From the NCBI RefSeq assembly GCF_025612915.1, contig NC_069111.1:39237801-39301800 (forward strand): a stretch of 64,000 bases of DNA, read 5' to 3'. Under the pieces are notes generated by a model that ran no database searches, was not told the origin of the DNA, and saw only the letters and a list, made by a program, of their open reading frames with translations. Each line of letters opens with the position of its first letter. Position 1 is the first letter of the stretch. A program made the position numbers and the translations under genes. This document shows positions 47,893 through 64,000 of the stretch, piece after piece. Origin of the DNA: Magallana angulata (lineage: Eukaryota > Mollusca > Bivalvia > Ostreida > Ostreidae).

Positions 47893-48860
47893 TAACCTAA
47901 ATTATCTTAACAGAGTAACATAGAGATTAAAATGCGCAACATGTATTTATATATATCATAATTATAAATTGTGCTGAACTCCAATAGCAAGTCTAATAAG
48001 CAGACATTTCTTTATAAATATTTAAATTTATGAATATATATCACATTTTTAAATTGATTTAAACTCTTATTACAAGCCTAATTAGAAGACAATTCATGAA
48101 TATTAAAAAAAAAAAACTGAAATATGGAAAATAATGAAAGTAAAAAGGACGAAAACTCCTGTAACTTCTATCATCAATTACATACTGAAAAAGTTAATTT
48201 CACAAAAAAACACTTCAGTTCAGATCGCCCTACAAATTAGTTGCATGTCTGAAGTTCCCGGTCCGAAAAAAATCGGACGAGTGTCGTCCATTTGAATTGT
48301 TTTCAAACAAAGCTACAGACCTGCAGTTTATACCTACAAATATGCATATGAAACAGTACAACACAGTTAGAAATAAAGGTTATGAACAGTATTTGATTAT
48401 TTTCAGTGATTAATGTGTTGTCTTTTATTGTTTTTCTGTCATACTGATATTTCATTTCTTAAGTACACCTTTACATCTTTTATTTGATCCTTTATTTAAG
48501 GTTACTTTAAAATTTCTTGATGACGAAATTAATAATTGAGTATAAGCAGTACCAACATAGACGTTTATTGTCAACACGGTGTTATCTATCAAATATTTTT
48601 GTTGTGATATTCGACATTTAAATGCGTTAAAAGAAACGGGACATGTGCTCTACTTGTAAATAATGAGTGGATTTTAAACGAAGATTTACGGAGAGATTGC
48701 CATTACCCGTCTGCGTTCAACTAATCTGATCCAATTATACTTCAGTATTTGTTGTATCGATTTCTTCAATCTTTTAAAACCCTCAAGAAGGCCCCAATCA
48801 GGAGGGATTTAAACGCAGATGATCTATATTAAACTTCAACTAAATTTAAAAGTATAATTT
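47886..48860. other. Spacer, no gene seen
   Basis: AT-rich. Nothing recognised before the probable promoter region of the next gene. Confidence 0.5.
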
Positions 48861-48924
48861 TGATTGGAAGTCTCGGGTCTCGAGTAGATCGTCTCCGAGA
48901 CTTGATACACTTAGCAACGGGAAG
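48861..48924 (+). promoter_or_regulatory. Probable first non-coding exon/promoter of the C17orf98-like gene, with an RFX half-site
   Basis: A GC-richer island ends in ACGGGAAG/GTAAGC, a good splice donor at 48925. The coding exon downstream has acceptor TTTTTCGCAG at 49179, 15 nt before the ATG, so an upstream 5' exon is expected. TTAGCAAC at about 48911 resembles an X-box half-site for RFX factors that drive cilium genes. The start of the exon is unknown. Confidence 0.4.
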
Positions 48925-49194
48925 GTAAGCGAAGCGACTACTGATTAAGGAAATTCGGGTTTCTTGTAATTTATTAATTATTTACAAGATATATATTTAA
49001 AATAACGCATAACGAGAGCCGAATAGCAGAAATGTTAAGGGAATAAAATATTATTTTATTTACTAGCTTTATTGCAGAGCAATTGATTCTTCCAGTCCCG
49101 TCGCAAGATTGATCGCGATACCTAGGGATTATCACCTGTAGAAAACACCTTTCTAAAACACACCTGAAATTTTTCGCAGGTCTTAGAGACAACT

Positions 49195-51289
49195 ATGCCG
49201 TCCAATTCTGCCTCAGAGAAGGGTCGGGAGAACAAAATTTACCGCACCCCCAGCACCCCTCCCCCGGACGTTCAGTTGGAAAAGGAGAAAGGGTTCGTAC
49301 TGGATTGTAGTGCTGTTAGCAGTATCTCAACGGATTACTCGAAAACCAACCCAAAGCTGGGTCCGGTCATCCCTCCCTACAACTCCCAAAAGGACAAACA
49401 TGTAGACGAGTACTTTGAGTTCATTGGCGTGAACGAAACATTGGAGAAAACGGGGCAGGTGAGAATATACTTTTTTCTGCTTTTGCTCTGAAGATCGCAT
49501 CTGTGTAAGTGAGGATCGATCTATGCTTCTACGGTGAGACTAAAAGCAATATTTACTATTGAGCTGGATCCTTTTGATGAATTCAAGTCAAAGCATTGGT
49601 TTTTTTGCTGTGCAATTCCAATAGACAGTGTTTTTGATATGATAAATGTAGGTCATTATTTGTTCTAGTTTTGGAACTTCATTGTTTCTGGTTTATTTAC
49701 AAGTAAATCACAGGCATATTTTCTGTTAAATTATGCATGAGCAAACATATTCTTATTGTTTATTGATGTTCATCTCTCATATCTACATTAGCTCGCCCTT
49801 ACTGACGTTTCTTGAAAAATGAAACTATGTTTCGTTATAAATGCAATTGATTAGAGCCATTATTTTAAAAGACCAACTTCTTTTGCTGTTCATGTTGAAC
49901 ATTTAGAATGAGTAGTTAAAAAACTCTCGCACGGATAGAAATATTACATTACTTGTAGCATTGTTATGTATAATATAAACTTTCCTATTATGCATACTTG
50001 ACAATTTCTCTATAAGTACAACCAAAAGTTATGTAAAAATAAATAAGAAAATAAACTTCTCAGCAGTCAATTGATACCATAAAATTCCATTAATCTCTTT
50101 AAACCTCGGGAAGAGGTAGTGTTTGTTGTGTTTTTTAATATGAAGTGAAATATTAACTATTGATGACAAAATATAAGATTTATAGTTTTAATTTATTCCT
50201 TGTCAATCGATATGAGCACTGAAAAAGTCAGCATGGGGTTCCTGAATTTCTCTGCATTAAATGTCTCGCCACACATTACGGAGCATACTTTATTTCAGTT
50301 CAAGCACCCATATGTGGCAGAGTATTACCGAAACAAACACACTTGTCCGATATATTGAGTAGTGGAATATTCACTCAAGTCTCGCCACATATTGAAAACG
50401 ATACATAATTCACATGTCATAACTGATAAGATTATCATTACACAGGTAATATCCAACCCCATGAGGCGATAAAACCGACCCTTGTATATCTTCGTATGTA
50501 CATGTACGTGTATATTAAAGTAAAACTTGGTGATAACTATATCGATAGGCTAACGATAAAAAAATCTATGTAAAATTAAATTTACCTCTTAGCTTTGATA
50601 TAATTTTGATGATACTTAGATACACCCAAAACCTACCGTACAAAAAGATGTAACATTATTAAATTTTCTCTCTGGACATTTTCCATGCGCTTAGTTAAAA
50701 GCAGTTAAAAAAGTTATGTTCTCATTAAGCCATGTATTGGGTGATCGTAAGCCATATCACTGCATACAAAGATCATTCATACTCTTTGTTATAAAACATT
50801 TAAAATGGAAAGTTCCTTTTGCGCAAATCAATGATTAAACTTTGGAAGCAGTGTGTCTCTGCTCAATCCCCCGGTATAATGTTTTAACGTGTTTTGCCGA
50901 CACATGAATGAACAGAAAAAACAAATCCCATAATCAATACCCAACTCACTACTAAAAGGTTCGAATACAAACAGCTTTCTGCACAAACGTCGGTGTTAAA
51001 AAATATGAAATGTGCAGTTACAGTATAAAGTATACTATAGGAAGTATTTTGTTCTACTCCAGTTATGTAAATTTGGTATTTACTGCCACCCGGTAAACTC
51101 AAAATTTACAAAATGACATTCAGTATAAAAATAATATTCTGACTCATTATATACTATTAGTGTGTTGAATATCTTTTTCAGACTGAGGGTGGTACTTCAA
51201 TAGAGGGGCCGGTTGCAGACTATTTTAATGATAAAGGAACGGGTTTCCAGTATTTATCCCTCAGGAACCAATTCGGCGCAGGTATATAT

Positions 51290-51360
<71 letters not shown>

Positions 51361-51753
51361 AATTTGTTATCTAAGAGCCATCAGTTATATTGACATGAAA
51401 ATATCTCGATGTTTTATCATTTGAAAAGAATACAATTACCTCGATCAGAAATACTATATTCGACTGAAATATTTAAACTAAACATGTGTACATGTATGAT
51501 AAATGTACTTGCTGTTTATCTTTTTTTTTCTTCGAAATATTACATCGTTTTCCCTAAAGATGCATTGCTTCATTGTAAATTTTATCATTCTAAAGGTCAT
51601 TCTGGGGAAACGACTGATGGCCACGCCCAGTTCATGCAGGGGGTCCAGCCAGTCATTGGATACAACGGAAAGTTCGGATATCGTAGGAACACCCCATGGC
51701 TTAGGAAAGACCCTTCACCATTCGGGACTGGAAGTAGATCGGCCACTCATTAA
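49195..51753 (+). CDS. C17orf98: C17orf98-like protein (DUF4542 type), likely cilium/sperm-associated, 173 aa
   Basis: Coding exons 49195-49458, 51182-51281 and 51596-51753, with phases 0 and 1 and GT/AG borders. The product of 173 residues is slightly longer than the vertebrate form (about 154). Conserved blocks recalled from the human protein: EKGFVLD, PKLGPVIPPYN, GTGFQYLSLRNQFGAGHS, and GYNGKFGYRRNTP near the C-terminus. Residues 1-30 are polar and Pro-rich. The vertebrate gene is testis/cilium-expressed and its role is not well defined, so axonemal function is inference. Intron 2 holds a (CT)n tract, and an AATAAA lies at 52217. The match is from memory, without alignment. Confidence 0.75.
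51066..51112. repeat. Short hairpin related to 7509-7583
   Basis: GTAAATTTGG...ACTGCCACCCGGTAAA...AAAATTTAC; lies in the first intron of the C17orf98-like gene. Confidence 0.6.
51292..51356. repeat. (CT)n microsatellite
   Basis: About 65 bp of CT beginning 10 bp after the donor site of exon 2 of the C17orf98-like gene. Confidence 0.95.
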
Positions 51754-52216
51754 TGGTGGCGTGTTCGTTGAAATATATCCGTTTAAATATTATGTACATG
51801 AAATACAAATTTTTTATGGAAAAAAAACAATCATATCACCATTTCATTGGAATACACTGTGCGTACATGAATTTATCATTCAGTTAGAAATATGTGATAT
51901 ACAGTACATGAACCCATTCTTTTTCCGTGTATGAGAATTTGTTGATACCTACTTTAGATTCATATTATTGTCAAGAAGTAAAACAAACTTGCTCATATTA
52001 ACCAGTATTACATATGTTCTGTTGATAACACAGATTCGACTTAGTATTATTAGCGCGTTAAAAAATTATCGCTTTCCTTTGAGATATGAACAGTTGTGGG
52101 TTGACCAAATTTTTAACATTAATAGAGTAGAAAGTTTTAATATTGCTAGTTGAAATCCGTTTCCTATAAATTTAGTTTGAATTTATCTGTGTTGGTTTTT
52201 GTTCATGTTTTGCAAT

Positions 52217-52222
52217 AATAAA
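52217..52222 (+). promoter_or_regulatory. Polyadenylation signal AATAAA
   Basis: About 460 nt after the stop of the C17orf98-like gene. The 51754-52863 interval otherwise holds no recognised gene. Confidence 0.45.
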
Positions 52223-52863
52223 AGACAATGTTTATATATTCATTTCTGTGTCTTCATGAATACATTCTTATGTCAGATATATTAATATATATTTAAAATC
52301 TCAATATGCGATCTCGCAATTCTTTATCCATCGCCTTTATATTCAATGAGCGAAGGAGGGAAGTTGTGAGAAAGGAACCAAGCGTTCGAAACCCTCAGAA
52401 TAACCTGCAATTTATAAATCGAAAATTTAATTTTTTCTATTCTCTTGCGTTAAAAACTCGATGTAATATTCAAAGGATTGGCGTGTGTACACGACGATGT
52501 AATTGAATCTTTTAATAATTCATTATGGCTATGCATTTCTCGAAATCTTCCCACATAAAGAATAAATTAAAACATAACATGAAAATATCACTTTAAGTAT
52601 CAAGAAACCATATCGCCTTGTATTTACACGTGTACATGAATATAAACATGTACATGTATGTTGTGTGAATACCATCCACAAATAGTGAAGGTGCGGTTTT
52701 CGATATTTTTCATACAGTCTTTTTTTTCTCAAGTAAAATAATTTATTATGTTTCAAAATGTTTTTTTTTTTTGCATGTACTTACCAGAGAATATATATTA
52801 AGTATACTGTGAGCATTTTATACAAGCACATATAATATGACTAAAAGGAAACAGAAATCACAG

Positions 52864-52869
52864 TTTATT
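52864..52869 (-). promoter_or_regulatory. Polyadenylation signal of DEF8
   Basis: TTTATT on the plus strand (AATAAA on minus), about 75 nt after the DEF8 stop codon. Confidence 0.5.
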
Positions 52870-52944
52870 GTAAACAAATACATATGTATCACATGAATTG
52901 ATGATTTCAAAGTTTGACATTGCACATCAGCATGTTTTAAGTTT

Positions 52945-57763
<4,819 letters not shown>

Positions 57764-58587
57764 GGCATAAACCAGGTTTATCAATATACGTCAGAACTGA
57801 AATAGCATACTTTGTTAAATATGACTATTGGAATATTACAAGATCAATTTCCTGTCACGCGACCAGAAATACTCTATAGCTACACTCATGATAATGGTTT
57901 ATGATACAGGGACGTACATGTATAAGTATATGAGTTTAAATACAGAATTAAACACCCACCTTTCATTGTGCAATATAATTATTTCTAATTGATCGCCTGA
58001 TTTTTTACAAAGTTGGCAAAAAAAAAAAACAATGATTCAATGTTTACAAACAAAGCGAAACGCCTATTTATTTGAAATCTCGATCCCGACTTAAATAGGA
58101 TCTTATAAAAACTGGGCCATATGCAGGTGATATGATACATGTAATGATGGATATATATTTTTTTTAATTATTATTTTTTTCCAACAGTTTTCTGAAACAT
58201 AAATGTCAAAACTGCAGCCAATGTGCTACCAAGGACTCCACTCTCTTCCTCTCATATATTTGAAAATTAAGAATATAAAGAAGGGATGCCAAACGGTTAA
58301 TTTGATCGGAGGATTTGCATAATTACAAATGAAATAATTGATTTGAAAAATAGTATTATTTTAATGAGTTGTGTGTATGATTTTTTTTCTACAGAATAAA
58401 CACTCCCTTTACTTGCAACAAACTGTATAAAACTTAAAGTCGCCCCTCCCCAAATAAAAAAAAATCACGGAGAACCCTCTTTCTAAATCGCTTCATGGAA
58501 CAGAACTTTGGAGTCAGTAAGGACTGTCATTACTGCTCGCAACATGAACTCTTTGCATATTCTATACAGTATTATCTTTTAAATACT
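57764..58587. other. DEF8 upstream region
   Basis: Upstream of DEF8 on minus. No TATA box or second gene recognised. AT-rich with T tracts. Confidence 0.4.
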
Positions 58588-58911
58588 CAGGCACGTAGCA
58601 TCGGGGGGGCGGGGGGGCTGCCCCCCCCCCCCACTTTTTCTCGCAGCAACTAATTTTTTAAAATTTACATATAAAAAATTAAATTATCATGGAGTTGCCC
58701 CCCCCCCCCTTTTTTTGGGGAGTATGTAAAAAAATTGATATGAAAATAAGGAAATGAGGAGTGAAATTGAAGTTATATACTACGCCCCCCCCCCCCCCCC
58801 CCGAATTAGGGTTTTGGAGATTTTGGGAAACTTTAAATTTTTTGCTTGTCAAGATTTTTTGGATGAGTCTGCCCCCCCCCCCCCCCCTTCAAAAACAATG
58901 CTACGTGTCTG
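58588..58911. mobile_element. Poly-G/C small element, family B, complete copy (324 bp)
   Basis: Terminal inverted repeats CAGGCACGTAGCAT and ATGCTACGTGTCTG. The interior alternates G/C homopolymers with CTCGCAGCAACTAATTTTT and GGAGTTGCCCC. A truncated copy is at 34799-35082. Confidence 0.85.
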
Positions 58912-59170
58912 ATTACTCTTTTATTAAATGTACTCACTCGAATTTTCAGTTAATTTACTATTTATGTTTTTCAACGTCCATCATTCAGCTACACATTTTC
59001 TGATTTGCATGCATACACAATACGTATCTCAGTGTCATAATCTGCCTGTGATAACAGTACGTATCGATTTTGTACTATACAGTCAAATGACTTAAAATGA
59101 CGTTTAATTGGGGCGCCAGCGGTGTTTGCTTACTCAATCATACAATGTCTGAAAATTAATATAAAATATA

Positions 59171-59305
59171 AGGAATCATCATTTGAATATTATGAGGTGA
59201 TAATTTTGGTCGGGCGTGATCAAGTCTATCTTAAAGCCCTTCGAGCTATATTGGATTTGATCACGCCCGACCGAAATTATCACCTCACAATACTCAAAGA
59301 ATGAT
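59171..59305. repeat. Foldback element with about 50-bp arms
   Basis: GAGGTGATAATTTTGGTCGG and GCGTGATCAAG on the left recur as TTGATCACGCC and CGACCGAAATTATCACCTC on the right. The loop is about 33 bp. It lies about 165 bp downstream of the sulfotransferase stop. Confidence 0.9.
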
Positions 59306-59470
59306 TTATTATACATCAAATAAACAAAAGTAAGCTAAATGATTTGATATTTTTTATTAAACCAAAAATTGTATGAAACATTATATACAGATTATTTTGT
59401 CTTTGGTTTTAAAATAGGATTTCCTATCAAGAAACCCATTCGGTGGAAGTCATATCGTACACGGCGACGG

Positions 59471-61808
59471 CTAGATTTCGTAGATAAGTTTTAGGTCAAA
59501 GTTCACGTCCTTCATTTCCTCCTGTATCTTGGCGTCGTGGCGCTCGTTCTGAGAGACAGTGTACCAATTTTTCCAATCCCCAACCTCGCCTTGTGAAAAA
59601 AGAATAAATTCGAATAATACATGCAGCCATTAAGTAAATAGTAATAGTATAATACTGTACATCAAACATGCAACTTTTAACACGATTATTCCATTTTAAA
59701 TTCGCAAAACTTTTAATTATTCTAACACGAAGACTATGTCCATGCCACGCATCGTAATTGGATCCGCGATCACGGACCATAAAACGTATAAAAAATTAGG
59801 CTGAAGCTATAATAATAAATAATGCATTGATCTAAGGAGTCTCTAATTCTCCTTTAAATCCATTCATTACTTTCCAAATGAAAGCTGAATACTATGATAC
59901 TAGTAAATAACAACACATTGTGTGGAATTAGCAACGACACGCTGCAGCTATTTAATATTTGGCATATTAAATGTACACACACATAATTATGGCATAAAGT
60001 TGGATCACATGATTTATTTATTTTAATAAAACAATTCTGAAAATTTAAACTTTCCGCTGTACGTGTCGTCCTAAACTGGTATTTAACACCTGAGTAATTC
60101 TTTATATAGCCTTGCTAATAAACCGGTTCTTAAGAACCAGGTGACACAAACAGGTATTCGAATGAAAACCTTATATATCCGGATAATTAATTCATTATTA
60201 TACCAAGTAGAAATTGATTTCTGTCTAATTCGTCCCTCAAACGAAAGAAATCATATCTCTCTCAGAGAGAGAGAGAGAGAGAGTTACCTTTTCGATAAAA
60301 TTTTGGCGGATCTCTTCCCATTTCCTTCATGACCTTCATTACCTCGCCATGATCTTTCATATCATCCGAAGCTTGCTTGAGGTTTTGGAAACTGCATTTT
60401 TCAGCTATAGCCGTTGCAAGGCTTGTGGTACAAGGCACTCCCAAATAGTCAGCTAGTTTGAGAATCTCAGAGCATGGGTCCTGAAAATACGGTTCATCTT
60501 ATCGTGCATGCAGATTTAAACATAAATTTTAATTATGTGTATGCCATCTGTTAGTGACTTTCATTTGCAATTTTTGCCCGCTTAAAGATTTTAGATTTAT
60601 TTCTTTGCGATTCTTAGTCATCATGCGTGTATGTACACATATGGTTGTGGATATACATGTAACCCCTCCCAGTATTCAGACACCAGAGTAGTTGTCACTC
60701 TACAAAACCTGTTTTGTTTGTTTTAAAGTAATATACAGCAACTATTTGATTTCAAAAAGGCGGAAAAATGACTAAAATCCAGAAGGGATCCTGTAGGAAC
60801 TGCTTCTTATTGTTGATGTTCCGCGGAGTTGATCATTCTTGTTTTTAATTCATGCACTGTGTATATATACCTTCTTCAAATTTTCGTAGTACAAGGTACA
60901 AAGTGAGTACCCTTCATTAGACTTGATAGCATGGTATAGTTCTTTCTGAAAGTTGAAATATCCTCCAAATGCATTTTTATCTGAAAGAATACACAACATA
61001 ACATGTAAATTCAGCTACATGTTATTTGCACAACAACTTATTTAAGATACAGTAATTTTACAGATAATGTTAAAGTATAGCGCAACCAAATGCATTTGTG
61101 TTCGTACATTGCCCCATTACAACTTCTTCGAAAAACTCCGACCAACAGATAGATCCGCACCCGAGTTCGTTAGATGAATGCCAGTGACAGTACCACGATA
61201 CCGCTACGTCTTTCGGGTTTCTGATGACGTTGACCACTTTACGCCCCGCCTTAAAGTGTTCCCTTGGTAACCAACGGTATGGCATGTGCGTGTTAAACAC
61301 TCGAGGTGATGGTAATGTGTCTAATGATGACAAATCGTCGATGACATCGAGAAATACGTGCTCTCTGGTGAGTGGATGATATTCAGCTTTCCCTTTGAGG
61401 AGCATGGTGATGATTTCCCAAACCCAATGTGTACCTGTCAAAATTAAACATAAAATGACCGTCAACACATGCAGGTTTTGAATTTAGAATCCGTTTTAGA
61501 ATATCTGCGTAAAGTTTTTTTTATACATGTATATATATTTATGTATCGTGCATTTCAGACCTCCCAACTTTTTAATATTCTGCAAAAAATATTAGTCAAT
61601 ATTTATAATACTTAATAAACGGTTTTACAATTATCATAAAATAGAAGACAATTTTCATACCACATTTGGGGAACGTAATCATTATGACGTCATCATCGCG
61701 GGTTTCCATGTTTCGCAGGGCTTCTAGATGCTTTTTAGCATCCTTTGCCAAAGGTGGAAACGGTGGAAAACAACAACCATCATAATGTACTAGGTCCTCA
61801 AAAGGCAT
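59471..61808 (-). CDS. Cytosolic sulfotransferase (SULT1-like), five exons, 298 aa, complete
   Basis: Exons on minus: 61661-61808, 61108-61434, 60871-60980, 60288-60480 and 59471-59589. Phases 1,1,0,1 are consistent and the total is 897 nt. The enzyme moves sulfate from PAPS to a hydroxyl or amine acceptor in the cytosol. Motifs: 5'-phosphosulfate loop TFPKCGTHW at residues 45-53 (Cys where many family members have Ser), catalytic His in FNTHMPYRW (about H99), 3'-phosphate site RNPKDVAVSW (121-130) and C-terminal RKGEVGDWKNWYT (about 257-269). Length is typical (about 290-300). An acceptor-like TTTTCAG at about 61828 upstream of the ATG suggests a 5' UTR intron. Acceptor substrate cannot be told from sequence. 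Residues around the exon 2/3 junction (EVVMGQYKNAFGGYF) differ from the usual family pattern. Confidence 0.93.
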
Positions 61809-62057
61809 GTTGATGACGATGTGCCTGAAAACTATACACGTGTGCAAAATATTTCAAATAGGATTAAGTAAATCTATATGTACAATTGCTAAGTAATTCG
61901 GTATTTTAATTTCATTCGATGAGGTAAAGATCTGAGTTTCCGTACCGCAATGGAATGTTCATGTGACAGTGTAATGAATAGGTAAGGAACAGATCAGATC
62001 TCTGTCATTTCAGCAACAAGAGCTGCATGCAGTCTTGATCTCAATTTCTTTCGAGTA

Positions 62058-62063
<6 letters not shown>

Positions 62064-62121
<58 letters not shown>
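62064..62121. repeat. (AC)n microsatellite
   Basis: About 58 bp of AC repeat upstream of the sulfotransferase gene. Confidence 0.95.
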
Positions 62122-62124
<3 letters not shown>

Positions 62125-62129
62125 TCGTA

Positions 62130-62400
62130 AAGACATGAAACTCACTACACATGACTTTTCACCAGAAAGTCACTACACTATTTTCTAAGGGTCGTGAAGA
62201 AAAAATTTGAGCAAATTTATAAAAGACTGTCTACTCTTATTAGCCTAGGGGGCTGATAATTCGTAAATTCATTATATTAAAAATTTGGGTTTCCCCCTGA
62301 ACTCCACTACATCAAACCACGTGACCCACCAGTTAGACACACATGATTCTCACTACATTGTCAGGTTTGAAATACACACATGAAACTGACTACTTACATT
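62130..62400. repeat. Degenerate short repeats
   Basis: ACATGAAACTCACTACACATG (about 62134), ACATGATTCTCACTACAT (about 62341) and ACATGAAACTGACTACT (about 62379) recur with GTGACCCACC nearby. Nature unknown. Confidence 0.4.
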
Positions 62401-62529
62401 AATTTTACTTATTTGTCCCATCTTCTCATTAACAAATGATTTGATACACCATACATTCTTTGTACAGTTTCTAAAGAATTATAGCACACAAGTTTTGTGA
62501 TTTATAGTGGATTTTAAATAACGTATGTG

Positions 62530-63352
62530 GCAACGCACTTTGAGAAAAGTACACACTTAAAAAATTAAAACGCGTTATACTTAGGACTAAGCAAACACAG
62601 TTTGAAAAAAAAAATTCAAAGTGCGTTATGAAGGAACTTCAACATTTTTTATTATCGAAACACTTAACGCACTTTGAAAAAATATGTTAAAATAAAAAAA
62701 CCTGGAATTGAATTTCTAATTTGCTGATAGTATGATGAATTGTTAACACTAGTAAATCTCATTAACCGTCTTTGAGAACGGGGATGGGTGTGGGTTAACC
62801 AATCATACAGGTCAATTACCAGTGCATCATTTACTAGTAATTGATTTCAGGAAGAAGGTTGCCTACCCCTTATCTTTCTATCCAAAACGTATGATATTCA
62901 GCAACTTGAAGTAAACGTTTCTGATATAGCCCAATGTATCAGATAAGAAGTACATTAATTTTGCTGCATAGACAAAAAAGGAAAAGGCAATTGCTACGCG
63001 ATGCAGTTTATGTCATATTTGGATAATTTAAAACTCCTGATTTGTTCTTGTGTAAATTGTCAAACTACGTAAGCTTATGAGAAAAAAATTCTAATCGAGA
63101 ACTGTTTATAAAGTAAGCTGAGAATGCATTGGGTTCTTTTTTTTAAAAATATATCCCATTGAGCTAAACAATATCAAACCAAGGTTAAAACAATCAGTTA
63201 TTGTATATCAATAAAAGTATCAATTATTTGGACCAAATTCTGAACAGTTTTTTAAAATATCGACGATATCAACGCACTTTGAAAAAAAATTAAAAGCGCG
63301 TTTAACTGGTTCCAAAATTACTAGTAACACACTTATTTATTTTCAAAGTGCG
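62530..63352. repeat. Scattered AACGCACTTTGA motifs in both orientations
   Basis: Direct copies at 62532, 62666 and 63271; reverse-complement copies (TTCAAAGTGCG) at 62615 and 63342. Each is next to an A/T homopolymer. No coding sequence in the interval. Confidence 0.65.
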
Positions 63353-63786
63353 AAATATTTCAAGGTGCATGTAACAAACCTATAAATCTTTGAATAAACC
63401 CAATTATTTGTTTTTCAATTATTTTTTTAATTTTTGAATAGCTAAAACCGAATGTTGTTATTAGAACAACTAATGGACCGTGGCAGTTTAGTTATTGAAA
63501 GAGAAATCCTATCACAGGCCACTTCTACCTACATGTACATGTATATCACACGCATATACAAGCATCCATCATCTTTCATTTTCAGCCAAAGCTGTATGGT
63601 TATTTAAAGACAGAATGACGGCACAACTACTGAGTAGAACACTAGTTTTAATGGTGAAATTACAGATTATGATATAAAAATTCATGCAATTATTCACACC
63701 AAAATGCTCAATCACATGGATTATTTCTACATAATATTGCAAGGCATATACAAAAACAAGATCATGCATTATCTAAGCTTATTTCA

Positions 63787-63970
63787 TGCTAGGATCTAGA
63801 GGGAGGTCAGGGGGGTCTGGACCCCCCCCCCCCCCCCGTTGCAAAATTCAAATTTCTTTAAATTACGTTATAAAATTACCAAAAATATGCCTGCCCCCCC
63901 CCCCCCCCCCTCTGGACAAACTCAAATAACCGTCCGACCCCCCTGAAGTTTTTTTTGGATTCGCGCATGT
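63787..63970. mobile_element. G/C-run-bearing small element, family A, opposite orientation
   Basis: Shares TTCAAATTTCTTTAAATT, ATAAAATTACCAAAAATATG, CTCAAATAACCGTC and GGATTCGCGCATG with the element at 53221-53393 in reverse complement. Long C runs at about 63822-63837 and 63895-63910. Confidence 0.8.
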
Positions 63971-64000
63971 ATTTTTTGACGTAGTGATGTTGATACATTA

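Overview
The window is an AT-rich animal nuclear sequence with many introns and a dense load of small inverted-repeat elements, Penelope-like and DIRS/Ngaro-like retroelement fossils, and long homopolymer G/C runs. Protein similarity (DEF8, a cytosolic sulfotransferase, a C17orf98-type cilium protein, draper/MEGF-like receptors) and the repeat style point to a marine bivalve mollusc, most likely an oyster. The species is an inference.

Layout. 1-3.2 kb: the end of a repeat element and a roughly 580-bp tandem array. 4-5.3 kb: a near-perfect hairpin and a TIR element. 7.2-18.1 kb (minus): a split EGF-receptor gene whose last exon carries a membrane segment and an ITAM; its introns hold several mobile elements, including a minisatellite-bearing element (11.2-13.1 kb) and a Penelope-like fossil (15.7-17.2 kb). 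18.3-23.2 kb: small DNA-type elements and a second Penelope-like fossil. 23.7-24.7 kb (minus): a decayed paralogue of the receptor. 25.0-28.2 kb: a DIRS/Ngaro-like fossil with an SGNH-hydrolase-like region. 31.6-34.0 kb (plus): an intact six-exon EGF-type membrane protein of 267 residues.

38.6-47.8 kb: a tRNA-Trp cluster with six near-identical genes and three relics. It is interleaved with four diverged copies of a pseudogene-like unit, one of them inverted. This zone and 18.3 kb also carry a TIR family with TTAA ends that encloses a tRNA-like sequence.

48.9-51.8 kb (plus): a three-coding-exon C17orf98-like gene (173 aa). 52.9-57.8 kb (minus): a complete 11-exon DEF8 homologue (572 aa), with splice phases checked through every junction. 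59.5-61.8 kb (minus): a complete five-exon cytosolic sulfotransferase (298 aa). The right end has a CA microsatellite, a cluster of AACGCACTTTGA motifs in both orientations, and a G-rich small element.

The host genes look functionally independent: a lysosome/endosome regulator, an axonemal protein, a sulfotransferase and phagocytic/immune-type receptors. The receptors form a local duplicated family that has been broken up by transposons. No operon-like organisation, CRISPR array or rRNA was seen.
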